Shown: positions 1 to 9,379 of the stretch, piece after piece
How the letters are laid out: every line of letters begins with the position of its first letter
Position numbering within the stretch: position 1 is the first letter of the stretch
DNA from: Euperipatoides rowelli
Lineage: Eukaryota; Onychophora; Udeonychophora; Euonychophora; Peripatopsidae
Strand: one strand, 5' to 3'
DNA length: 10,054 nt
NCBI GenBank assembly: GCA_003024985.2
Contig: PXIH01S0038639.1
The notes under the pieces: generated by a model
What the model saw: the letters and a program-made list of their open reading frames with translations, nothing else
Databases searched by the model: none
What the model was told of the DNA's origin: nothing
Position numbers and translations under genes: made by a program

Positions 1-167
1 TAGAATTTTTTGGTTTTGATTTTTAAAATCTGCATTAAATTTCAATTTTAAAAATGGATAGGTTTATTCCTAAATGTTGTAGAATATAATTACTAGACCA
101 CCTTAAATTCAAAATTTCATAATCACTTGAAAAATCCCAAAAAATAATTCTCTATCGAAAGTGTTAA
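1..167. mobile_element. piggyBac-like non-autonomous element, copy 1 (left part outside window)
   Basis: Positions 12-87 match 2725-2800 at about 89% by hand count, in the same orientation, with weaker similarity up to about 145. The copy then ends in GAAAGTGTTAAT (157-168), the same twelve bases that close the other copy at 3054-3065. The roughly 180 bases of subterminal sequence present in copy 2, including the ACTCGGAT repeats, are missing here, so this copy is internally deleted. No coding capacity is visible. Confidence 0.55.
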
Positions 168-1095
168 TTAATATTTGGCTGACTAAAATGCAAAAACTTC
201 TATGCATAATTCATGTAAAAATAAAAAAAAAACTGAGGCCTGCTAAGAGTTTTAAACCATTAAAAATTGCATTCACACAAACAGTAAGCCTAACATACAA
301 ATAAATATGATCCGAAATAAAATTTTTAAAATTAATGACTAAACAAGCTCTATTGGAGAAATACAGCCAACAGATAGAAAAGAAGTGTTCATATTTTAAA
401 TTTCTGAATTTATTTTACATTTAATTTCACTAGGCTACTAAAAATTTATATTTCAATATTTTGGTATTTTCTCAAGTTAAAATGACAATTAACATGCTAT
501 GTACACATACAGTTAAGTTATAATTGCAATTATTTGGAGGAATAGTTTGAAGCATTTGAGAATATTGCATATCATACATGATGAATGTCAATGCATGCTT
601 ACTTTACCATTTTAAAATATTGTGACTGTTTATTCACAACTTTCTTGATATTTTACTAGCTGATACATACTATAGGTATCAATACAACAAGGCTGTTATT
701 GCATCACTTTTCAATTCAATTTATATAGGCACAGTTAATGTATGTCAAGTAAATTTTTAGTCTATATTTCTGCCTTGATATAATGAGTGGATTATCCTGA
801 AATTACCTTAGGGCAAAACTAAGGCTATATAATTGAATAATTCTAAATCCTTAAAATATTGGGCCAAAAGTCTTTACAATTTATTAATTTTTGGTAATGA
901 GTGTCAATCTAAAATACAGTTGGCCTATATGACAAAATGTGTCATTGGATGATTTAATTGCATATATAGTAACTTATTAATTGCTCAAGTTACTTTTTAA
1001 TTATATTTTGTAATTATTTTTTTAGGCTTATCATCATCATGTCAAGTATTTTTGAGAAATATTGTTTTCAAAATTTGATGTTCATTTTACCTTTT

Positions 1096-1499
1096 CAGGG
1101 CTTGAAATTTACCATAATGGTGGCAAATGGCATCCTATTTTTGGTATATGCCACCCATGATGCAGAAGGAGAGGCAAATATTTGCCATCCATTTTTTCAT
1201 GTCAAAAGTTTAAAGCTTCAAATTGGAGAAAGAAAAAAAAACCCATATACTTAAGTGCCTTTTAACCATATCCTCATGTTTACCCATAAATAGTAATATA
1301 CTGAAGGCTTATTTAAAAAACAAATTATGCTTAGAATGTTCACACAACTTGAGTGTTATAAGCCCATCTTTTAATACATACTGTATGATAAAAAAAAAAT
1401 CTTTGTTGACAAAAAGAGGTGTGAAAGTTAAAGTTGCCACCCTAGGTCTGCTTAGTTGGAGCCTCTTGCCTCCCTTAAAAAAATGAAAGCTGAGCCCTG
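1096..1499. mobile_element. Possible hAT-like non-autonomous element
   Basis: The stretch begins CAGGGCTTGAAA and ends AGCCCTG, giving a 7-base perfect terminal inverted repeat of the CAGGG type used by many hAT elements. A second inverted pair lies inside: GGTGGCAA at 1119-1126 and TTGCCACC at 1434-1441. The 14-base palindrome GGCAAATATTTGCC sits at 1173-1186. The flanking 8-mers do not match, so no target-site duplication supports the borders. There is no transposase frame; the short open frames here have no recognisable domain. It could instead be an unrelated old repeat. Confidence 0.35.
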
Positions 1500-2148
1500 A
1501 TTTGATAACACACTAACATGAACTGAGCCATAATCACAGCATGTATTGGTACACTATCTCGATACTCTAAATACTTGTCAAAAATTCTGAAATTTTTTCT
1601 CTTACCCTTTAATTTTTAAAAGGCCATACCAATTAAAATTTTTATTTTTTAGTGATAATTAAATTAAAATTTCTATGGTATAATGATTTTTTTTTATGCT
1701 AAGTACTAATATGTAATCTAATTTTTAATATATTAGTAAAAATGCAAATTAAACAATTATGATGTTAGTGTGATTGAAATTTCTGGCTTTTAAAATAAAA
1801 ATTATATATCACTTCGAAAGTTGCAAAATTTTACTGAAAGATTACACACAGCATCCTGAATGCAAAATATTAATATTTTAATATTAATAGTTGAAAAAAT
1901 TCATTATATTGATGAGTAAATCAGTAGTATTCTTTGTATTATCACACTTTATTTATCAGGTCTTTTTTATTTATTTTATAAATTCTGGACATAATATAGG
2001 CAGTTGCACAACTATTTTCAATCGATTTTTAGAGAATAGTTTTTTTGTTTTTTTTAATATAACAATGGGCATCACTATTTTCTTATCCATAATCCAATAA
2101 TGATTGTGATCTACTCAAACACAATATAATTATTTTCTAAATGCTTTT

Positions 2149-2167
2149 GTGCAGCCACATGCTGCAC
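2149..2167. repeat. Short perfect hairpin
   Basis: GTGCAGC and GCTGCAC form a 7-bp stem around a 5-base loop CACAT, extendable with T/A pairs and one bulge. It stands out because it is GC-rich within an AT-rich intron. No function is indicated. Confidence 0.5.
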
Positions 2168-2682
2168 ACAAAAAGGAGTTCAATTTTATGTCTTCCATAT
2201 GTCAGGAATGTTAAGTGATTAGCAGAATGCTTGGAATGTTCAGCATTCAGTCATCTTTTAAACCTCCAAACTTTGAAGATTGTCAAAATTATTATTTTGT
2301 GAAAACAACAAAAGATAAAACAAATAAATGAAATTTAAAAAAAAAAACAATCAAGTTCATTTTTACAAATTAGTGACTAATGATTGTCAACTTGTAAAAT
2401 AACGAATTATATTAATCATTAATGTAACAATACAGTATGTCTGAATTATATTATCAGGGTCTGTCTCCATTTCTGTTATTTTATTTTCTAAAACATTTTG
2501 TTAAATATTTGAAAATCTAGAACAGATAAAAAAAAACTGAAATAGTATTTTTTTTTTTTTTCTATTTTTTATCAGGAATTTAAATTTGCAAAAAGAAATT
2601 ATATCCAGATAAGTTTTTTAATTAGCCTATTATTTTTTTCTCTAAATGTCGGCTATTAAAAAAAATGCCAGTTTAGCTTACA

Positions 2683-3064
2683 TTTTCCTTTACTGCGTCT
2701 CTTTGGTTGGAGTTAAATTTTTTTGGTTTTGATTTTTAAAATCTACATTAAATTTTGATTTCAAAAATGTATAAGTTTATTCCTAAATGTTTTATAATAT
2801 TTTTATTAGGCTACCTGAAAGTCAAAATTTCAGAAAATAATACCACTGAGACCCGAAAACTAAAGAAAATTTCAAACGATTAAGAAATATGCTTTTTTAT
2901 TTCCTATTTTATGTGCCTAAATAATAAACAAGTGCTTAATACTGTTGCCCAATTCATATTTACATTTTGAAACTTCTAGCACAAACCACTCGGATTCGAG
3001 TCATCAGCATATTGCGATAGTTCATGCTGACTCGGATCCAAGTCATCCACAGTGAAAGTGTTAA
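2683..3064. mobile_element. piggyBac-like non-autonomous element, copy 2
   Basis: The right border reads GAAAGTG followed directly by TTAA (3061-3064); on the minus strand this is TTAA-CACTTTCACTG, the arrangement of a piggyBac-type terminus with a TTAA target site. A similar CCTTTACTGCG lies at about 2688-2698 and may be the other terminus, but no TTAA adjoins it, so the left border is uncertain. Inside the right end are two 18-base direct repeats with 16 of 18 identities (2988-3005 and 3030-3047), each nearly palindromic around GGATYC. From 2714 to about 2868 the sequence matches positions 1 to about 145. No transposase frame is present. The family assignment is inferred from the ends only. 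Confidence 0.5.
2988..3047. repeat. Paired subterminal direct repeats, near-palindromic
   Basis: ACTCGGATTCGAGTCATC (2988-3005) and ACTCGGATCCAAGTCATC (3030-3047) differ at two bases and are 42 bases apart start to start. Each is almost its own reverse complement around the centre. Between them, TCAGCAT (3004-3010) and ATGCTGA (3024-3030) form an inverted pair. Such paired sites near a transposon end often serve as transposase binding sites; that role is inferred. Confidence 0.7.
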
Positions 3065-4877
3065 TATCATAGACTTTTAATTTAAAATGTTGTAGCCATA
3101 CTGTATAATCTTGTAAATTATAGCTTGCTATAGATTTTATTCACTCAAAAACACATTACATTATATGACAACTATCTTTACATAAAGATCAAATTTTAAT
3201 CCTTAGCCCTTGTGAATAGCATTAATTACAGTAGGCCCCTATTATGAAGTATTTAAATTTATATACTGTAAGTATTTGACTTGTTATATTCACTGAACAC
3301 TGTAATGTGATTTGTCAATTATTTCATTAAATTGTTTAATTGCAAATAATAAGGGAGTAAAAACACTTGGTTCTGGAGCATGGTATAAATAATTATATTA
3401 TTAATATCGCTCAAGCTAATAAAACACTTAAAAATTGTTGGTGTAAAAGAATAAGTAAACAAATTTCCGTTATTTAAAAGTTTAGCATTTTTACTCGCAG
3501 CAGTTTTTTTAAATTAAAATTTTTAATTTACTGAATTGGGTTTTGAATGAAGTCTATCAAAGAAAATAGCCTACCATTTCAAAATAACATTCAGTAAGTT
3601 ACTCTTAAGGTTTTCTAAAATAATTGAGCCTAAATTAGTTTACAAAATAATTAAAAGATCAAATATGAAGCAATAATTATAGTGGGATGACCATGTTCAT
3701 TGACGATATCATTGCTTTCCCAGATCCCGTGTTATAAACAGAGGTATTGGGAGCAAGATGTCAAAAAGAGAGACATAAGTCTAGTTATTTAAAAGCTGAT
3801 TCACTACAGTTCTTTTAAATTGTAAATGCTTATTTTATTACCTATCTGTAGAACTTAATGAAATAAATGTTTATCTATTTATAACCAGCTGGATCATTTA
3901 AAATAAAACAGATGGAGAATATATGCTTCATCAGCATAGGCCTAGTAGGCCAACCTCTTATTTACAGGTATAATTAAAAACAAACAACTGACTTTGTATA
4001 GGCTATGCTATAATTAATTGGAAGTTAGTAAACAGTATATTTTTATATACAGTAAATATAATTCCGAAAAATTATTACTTAAGTCTGTATAATTATTATT
4101 CAGATAAAACAAAAACAAGAGCATATTGTTGCAATCTTATAGATAAACCATAACAATAAAAGTGAGCGTTTTTATTTTGTCAGCATGGAGGCTCTTTTTT
4201 CATGATTGTTGGAAAAAATTTTAAGTAAACTTAGAGGGCTTTTTTTTTTTAAAAAAGTAAAATGTTATCTTGGTAACACAGGAATGTTGAGTTGATCTAG
4301 ATAATGAACTGCTTTTTGGATTAACTTTTAATACAAAATCGGTTAGTTTTGTGTGAAGTTTTATTTTTTTAATACAAAGAAAGAAATGTCATTATTTGTC
4401 ATATCTTGTGCTTTTTTTTAATATAAATTTTATTTATGTTTTATGACCGAACAGTTAAACTTATGTTTAGTATTCAATGGAATTTATTTAGTAGTATGGT
4501 TATGAACTGTAAACGTTGTGTAAAAATAAATCCATTGTTTGTTTCTGATTTCAACAGATAATTTCCACTGCTCTTTAATTTGAACTCTTAAAGATAATAA
4601 ATTTCTAAATCCTGATCAAGTTTGAAGTAGACCCTATTACAGTAGCCTATATGGACCACTGATCTGATTTTCATAAATATGCTTGGATTGGTACTCTTTT
4701 CGTGATTTTTTTGTGAATATGGATTTTCAGTTCAACGTGAGAGAAAATCTGAATATTGGATGATAGATTCACAATGCTGATATTTAATTTAAGTATTGGA
4801 TTATCGAATAGGTTCTAGATCCAGTTATTGTCTCAACACTAGTTAAAATTATTGCTTAGGAATAATTATATACATAC

Positions 4878-5019
4878 GGGATCCTTCAAGACTCGAAGTA
4901 AAAATATTCATTGTGACATCTGTTGTTTTACTTCGAAGTGGTGGAACATCATATACATCTTGACCTCGCACAGGAACATCATATAAGTATATATCTCCAT
5001 AGCGATGGGGTGTAATAAC
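4878..5019 (-). CDS. CAS-family adaptor, start of substrate domain with two YDVP motifs (partial gene)
   Basis: This is the next exon of the same gene: 47 codons plus one base. It begins after the acceptor TTTGTAG (G at 5020) and ends at a GTATGT donor (4877), giving phase 0 at the start and phase 1 at the end. It joins in frame to the SH3 exon. The first residues, VITPHRYGDIY, match the position and style of the VVTPxR..G.xY segment that follows the SH3 linker in vertebrate CAS proteins. YDVP occurs at residues 13-16 and 23-26. YxxP motifs in this domain are phosphorylated by Src-family and Abl kinases and then bind the SH2 domain of Crk, which leads to Rac activation (family knowledge). The exon holds only two such motifs, so further ones must lie in exons beyond the left edge. 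The tail is Ser/Thr-rich (residues 30-47). Without the donor, the frame would stop ten codons on. Confidence 0.88.
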
Positions 5020-7117
5020 CTACAAATAAAATTTATACATTTAAGAATAAATTTTTACAAAACACTACCGTAGCCTATATAGCCTACTGTAGTAATGTAT
5101 ATAACAGAATGCTACCATAACGTTTACAAAAAAAAAAATCCAAAAATTCAGACAACTGAAATTTTTTCAATATATACTGCTCACAATAATGCCAGCATTT
5201 TTTTTAGATCAACAGAATTACAGTAGGCCTATATTTAGATTATTTGGTAATATGGAAAAAAATAAGTGGGTTGGGGAAAGTGAATAAATAGGCCTATAAA
5301 CAGATTTGGTACTAAACATATAAATTTTCTTGCTGTCATTAAGCAACTAACATACCAGTAGTGTTTTAGGTTTTAAAGTGTAATGAAAAAAATTAAATAG
5401 GCTACAAAATCAATCAGATAGAAAACTAAGGGAAATAATCTTCCCTTGATCTAAGAACTTTTAGTTTACTTATGGGGAGTGTGAAACAAAAGAAGGGCAG
5501 CTATTTGTTTATCCAAAAGGGTGAATAGCCTACTCTTTAAAACATTCAAATGAAAGATTTTATATTTTTAATGAAAATTTCCCCTCTCTAAGAACTGAAA
5601 ACTTGTAATATAGTAACTAAATGTAGTATTTCAATAATGTATAACTTTTCCTCCCTTCCAGATGATTTTTGTAATTAGCAGAATGTGTAAATTAATTTCA
5701 ACTTTTAAAAATCTTTTATTTAACTTATACTATTTTCCTATATTATGATCTAAACTCTAAAGTAACAAAAATATTAAAATGTGTTACCATGATTTTAGAA
5801 ATTTATAGCCTAGATTCCATATTTTATTGATTTATTTTTTCAATTAGACCATAATTTCAAAGCTTTTCCTGCAGACATTTTTTCTTGTATTAAATTACTT
5901 AAAATTAAAACTATTTACAGTATTTAATATCAACTTTATTTTTGCAGAAGTGTAGTCTAATTCAAAATAAAAATAATTTTAAAGTTTTATAGAACAAGGT
6001 TCTCTTTGGTAACTAGGTTACTGACAATTCAAATTCATTAAAAATTATTTTACAGCAGAATTTCAAAAGCAACCAATCATTCCTTTCGCTTCCCTCCCTC
6101 AGACTCTAAGGGTTTTTGACTCCATTAACAGTCTACATTAAATTAATTTAATGAAGAAAATTTTCCCATGTTTTTTTTTTTAGTGATTCAGATTGCATTC
6201 ATTTATTTAGTTAAACAGTTTTATAATGTTTCTGATCTGTTTATGTAGAAAATCATTGAGTAATAATGAGTTACATACACACATTTATAGAATGCTATTG
6301 GAACTGAAATTACTTCAAATCTAGGCTAGTCAATTTATTTAAAAAAAAAAAAAAAATTTCTCCAAATGGGTGCATTTTATGTGCCCTTCAAAACTGTTTA
6401 CAACTTATATGGCTAAAAAACTATAAATAATTGCAATTGTGATAAACCCTACTGTTATGTTCTGACAAGGCTGGTATGGAAATCATGTAGGTGTACACCT
6501 TTATTATTAGGTTTATTATTAAAGAACAAAATGGATTACATCTAGATGTAATGTGAAATTGAATAAAGGCCAATTATTGTATATTCAACAATAATACAGT
6601 GCTTAAAAGCTGGATATTGCAGTTCTACATTAATTAAACTAGTGAGGGTAAATATCTTACTCTGTAACTGTAGCCTATCTAAATTCTATAGCAATTTTTA
6701 AGATAGATGGTATAAATTAGTGAAAATAAAATATTTCTGAATAGTAGATTACACCATTTTAAAGTTATTCAGAAATTGTGCCAAATAAAAAAAGCTATGA
6801 AGTTGCCTATCTAGAAAATTATAATAAAGTGTTCGATTGAAGTCTATTTTTTTTTCAAATGTTTAGCCTATTCTTGAAAATGAAATATTTTAAAATTTTT
6901 GTAATCCCATTCCAGTTCATATGACCTAACTTAAATAGTTATAACTTAGTAAGGGTTTCCAGCAATGACATTTGAATTTTATTCATTTGGTGTTAAAGCG
7001 AATAATATTGGGTGTAGGTTAAGCATTGCGAGTAGCTACAGTATAAAACAAAAATTAAAAAATACAACACCAGTAGGATCTTTAATAAATCTTAGACTGC
7101 ATTTTCTATTGACATAC
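5020..7117 (-). other. Intron between the SH3 exon and the YDVP exon
   Basis: This is a 2,098-base phase-0 intron with a GTATGT donor at its high-coordinate end and a TAG acceptor at 5022-5020. It is AT-rich with scattered homopolymers, including sixteen A at 6341-6356. I found no additional CAS-like exon on the minus strand and no convincing gene on the plus strand. It contains several TAGGCCTA/TAGCCTA motifs and a cluster of palindromes at 6489-6595 listed separately. Confidence 0.85.
6535..6552. repeat. 18-bp perfect palindrome in the intron
   Basis: ATTACATCTAGATGTAAT is its own reverse complement over 18 bases. A 12-base perfect palindrome AGGTGTACACCT lies 35 bases to the left (6489-6500) and an 8-bp stem with a 7-base loop lies 20 bases to the right (6573-6595). 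It may be the remnant of a small transposon or a chance cluster. Confidence 0.6.
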
Positions 7118-7414
7118 AGATGGTAATTTTTGTATCACCTTATTTGGACTCAGATTTCCTATCTGCCGCCTCACTTGCACACATGGAGCCTGGTTAAGAC
7201 TTGAATGAAATGTCTTTGGATTGTCATACATCCCTGCTAGAATTTTAAGCCGATTACCAGGTGTAATACCTTGACGACCACGTAAGGAACATAACCACCA
7301 GCCTTCCATATTGTTGGTATTTTGTTCCAGTACTGTTAAAACATCTCCTTTCTTAAAAGGCAACTCATCTGGTGATTCAGCTGTATTATCATATAGGGCT
7401 TTGGCAAGACAATT
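7118..7414 (-). CDS. CAS-family adaptor (p130Cas/NEDD9-like), SH3-domain exon (partial gene)
   Basis: This exon encodes 99 residues and includes the N-terminal SH3 domain of a CAS-family scaffold, a cytoplasmic adaptor of integrin/focal adhesion signalling. Known CAS SH3 domains bind proline-rich partners such as FAK and PTP-PEST. Seen here: ALYDN at residues 6-10, acidic RT-loop ESPDEL at 13-18, FKKGD at 20-24, the double Trp WW at 39-40, and the CAS-type end GRQGITPGNRLKIL at 46-59, then GMYD. Y8 in ALYDN corresponds to a known Src-phosphorylated tyrosine of p130Cas. The exon begins after a pyrimidine-rich tract and AG (7416-7415) and ends at a GTATGT donor (7117). Both borders are phase 0. 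In vertebrate CAS genes the SH3 exon also follows a tiny first coding exon, from memory. Residues 65-99 are a linker. Reading past the donor adds only three residues before a stop. The frame is intact, so this is not a pseudogene. Which CAS paralogue applies cannot be said; invertebrates usually have one. Confidence 0.93.
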
Positions 7415-8280
7415 CTGTTAAAAAATATATATAAAAGAAAGAAATTAAATTGTAGAAATGAATTTTGATTGAGCATAGGCCTACATCACTGTAAAATTAA
7501 AAAAAAAAACTTTTTTAATGGTCTAATGTTTTCACATTTACAAATTATTATTTCTCTCCATGCATTAAAATTTTTAAAATGTTAATGTTTAGAGGATTTA
7601 CTTTAGGCCAACATACTACATTCAATATCAATTTTTTTAAATGTAGATAGTTTAAAAATGGCAGATTTAAAAGATAGGTCTACAAATTATTTCTGTAAGT
7701 TACATTAAATAGGACAGACCAGGATACAAAATGTAACATTCTTAATTTCTATTGTTATTGGTGAACTCAGCCAATATAGGCTAGCCAACTTTATTTCCGG
7801 AATTTTAACTACAAACAAGATAAGATTACATAAAGAATTAAAGTATTTTTTTGATCTGAATAATGGGAAATTGAGATTAGAATTAAGGTTACTTAACATT
7901 TTTTTACAAGTACTAGGCATATTGTATGCAATACACTTTTAGAAAACATTTTATAGCTAATGGAAGGGTTTTCAATAAGAAGCATAGCCTACATCAAGTT
8001 ATGTAGTTTTTTAGAAAAATATATAGTAAGCATTTTATATAATGTAAAAATCAGTGGAATAAGATTTAAACTTTGTTAAATTTTATTAAAAAAATAAGCT
8101 AAAATTTTAACTTTTAAAGAGCCACAAATCAAGATGTCTATTATTGTTAAAAAAAAATGTAATAAATGAAAAACAAGAAATTTTGATATTAAATCTATAA
8201 TAATTTTGAACCCTGATTGTCTGTAATGCTGGTAGGTGGGGCTAAAAGCTAGTCAAATTCTGTTAATTGTTAATGCAGGG

Positions 8281-8295
8281 AAAAAAAAAAAAAAA
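8281..8295. repeat. Poly-A tract
   Basis: Fifteen consecutive A on the plus strand, bordering the less AT-rich stretch that follows. It could be a retroposed tail or simple slippage. Confidence 0.8.
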
Positions 8296-8413
8296 CCTTT
8301 CCGTCATGATCCTGGAGCCAGAGAGAGGAGAAAAGTGTGCTTGTCTGTGGGGAAAGACGCATGGATTTACGGTATCAAACTTTCAAATAAATGCCAAAAA
8401 TAAATATAAAACT

Positions 8414-8444
8414 TTCTTTTTTTCTTTTTTTTTTTTTTTTTTTT
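8414..8444. repeat. Poly-T tract
   Basis: A run of T interrupted by one C, about 31 bases long. It is low-complexity sequence upstream of the TG/G tract. Confidence 0.85.
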
Positions 8445-8469
8445 AACAAAAAAAGTTCAATTCTATTTT

Positions 8470-8508
8470 ATGTGTGTGTGAGTGTGTGTGTGGGGGGGGG
8501 GGGGAGAG
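8470..8508. repeat. (TG)n microsatellite joined to a 13-G run
   Basis: TG repeats with one A interruption (8470-8491) lead into thirteen consecutive G (8492-8504) and then GAGAG. Alternating TG can adopt Z-DNA and G runs can form quadruplexes (general knowledge). The exact length of the G run is also the kind of position where sequencing errors occur. Confidence 0.85.
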
Positions 8509-8844
8509 ATATTTTTGGCATGGAATGATTCTGAGGAAAAAGGTAGGAGAGAATAATTTGTATGAAGGTAGAAAGAAAAGGGGGGTGGGTGAAATTTTCA
8601 AACAAAATTGTTCACACCATTTTTGATGGGTTTTCAGCTAGTGTGGAATATAAAATTTTGGAAATTTTGAATTCTTTTTAAACTACTAAAAGCTTTGAAA
8701 ATATCATGGCTACCATTAAGCAAGTAGGCTAAGTTTACATACGGTACCGTGAATACAGTATATTTTTATTTAAAAAAATTGAAAAACTTCAGAATTGAAA
8801 AAAGATAAAAAAAAATAATTAAAAGCAAAAGCAATGGGGGGACA

Positions 8845-9153
8845 CTTCCGAATAGCGGATTCCAAGATAGCCATCCTACACTAAAGTTTTTAATTACATA
8901 TTTGCCCTTAACCGTTATCCAGAACCCTAATTAAAACTAAGTCTGAAATTATACGCTTACGTATAAAATACACTATGCTCCAACCGTATGATAATCAAAA
9001 TGTAAAATACACTATGCTCCAACCCTATGATCATCAAAATGTGAAATACACTATGCTCCAAGTCCAACCCTATGATAATCAAAATGTGAAATACACTATG
9101 CTCCAACCCTATGATAATCATAATGTGCCATCTTCAAATCAGCTATTCGGAAG
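8845..9153. mobile_element. 309-bp element with 27-bp terminal inverted repeats and tandem-repeat core
   Basis: CTTCCGAATAGC at 8845-8856 is repeated in perfect inverted form at 9142-9153. Allowing four mismatches, the inverted repeat extends to 27 bases on each side (8845-8871 and 9127-9153, 23 of 27 pairing). Between the arms lie about 90 bases of single-copy sequence and a 39-bp tandem array that abuts the right arm. There is no transposase, and no target-site duplication is evident in the flanks. It resembles MITE-like elements that carry a minisatellite core, but the family is not recognised. Confidence 0.6.
8961..9126. repeat. 39-bp tandem repeat array, about 4.2 copies
   Basis: Units begin at 8975, 9014, 9053 and 9098 with ATGCTCCAA and share TATGATAATCAAAATGT and TACACT. 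The third unit has a 6-base insertion (GTCCAA), a local duplication. A 14-base partial unit precedes the first and the last is truncated where the right inverted repeat begins. Because 39 is divisible by three, a plus-strand frame stays open and reads as a 13-residue repeat beginning MLQPYDNQNV. I take this as a by-product of the unit length and not as a gene. Few differences between units suggest recent expansion. Confidence 0.85.
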
Positions 9154-9379
9154 ACCACCCAAATTTTAATTTGATGGGAGATGAAGATTTTTCTTTTAAA
9201 AAAGCTAGGCCCTATAAATTTTAAACATTTATTTAATTAGAATATACTATTTAGGCAAACATTAATTTAATTAGTTTGCTTTTTTATGATTTTAATAAGT
9301 TGTTTTTTTTTTCAAACCAGAACAAAATTTTGAACTAGAAATTTGACAAGGCCAAGAGCTCAAAAAAAAAAAGAAGTTT

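Larger units (their letters stand above)
1..4877 (-). other. Intron downstream of the YDVP exon (3' end outside window)
   Basis: The GTATGT donor at 4877 opens a phase-1 intron whose acceptor I could not locate. No further YxxP-rich or other CAS-like coding stretch is visible down to position 1, so the intron probably runs off the left edge. It contains two copies of a piggyBac-like repeat and a possible hAT-like element, listed separately. The stretches 168-1095, 1500-2682 and 3065-4877 show only AT-rich sequence, A/T runs and short chance palindromes. A small exon hidden there cannot be excluded. Confidence 0.6.
7415..8844 (-). other. Upstream intron or 5' flank of the CAS-like gene
   Basis: The acceptor TTTTTTAACAG at 7425-7415 shows that an intron lies upstream of the SH3 exon, and because the exon begins in phase 0 without an in-frame ATG near its start, the initiator codon must be in an earlier exon. 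I searched the minus strand for ATG plus whole codons ending at a GT donor and found none that fits phase 0. The region is AT-rich apart from a G-rich, microsatellite-bearing stretch at about 8310-8595. Confidence 0.6.

Noticed and set aside
1039-1486. Two overlapping plus-strand open frames of 71 and 87 residues
   Set aside because: They overlap the possible hAT-like element, show no family signature, and have the length expected from chance at this composition.
1891-2100. 69-residue hydrophobic plus-strand open frame
   Set aside because: It starts at TTG, is built from T-rich codons that give Phe/Ile by composition, and lies inside an intron with no splice or promoter evidence.
3685-3735. 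Plus-strand peptide MTMFIDDIIAF resembling the catalytic box of gypsy-type reverse transcriptase
   Set aside because: Only about ten residues match, nothing on either side fits, and a stop follows soon; chance is the simpler explanation.
4034-4060. Repeated ACAGTATATTTTTAT words (also near 8755)
   Set aside because: Low-complexity AT sequence; shared length is too short to call a repeat family.
7705-7920. 71-residue minus-strand open frame
   Set aside because: No recognisable motif, AT-driven residue use, and no splice signals linking it in frame to the SH3 exon.
8300-8350. ATG ACG GAA in a GC-richer context on the minus strand, after CCCCACAG, as a possible first coding exon
   Set aside because: The following GT (GTTTTTT) is a poor donor and would leave phase 2, while the SH3 exon needs phase 0.
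8741-8750. Palindrome ACGGTACCGT and scattered TACGGT/ACCGTA words
   Set aside because: Short and few; no spacing or context that sets them apart from chance.
8975-9169. 64-residue plus-strand open frame with a 13-residue repeat
   Set aside because: It is produced by a 39-bp tandem array (a multiple of three) and runs through the right inverted repeat; no domain, and no other sign of coding.
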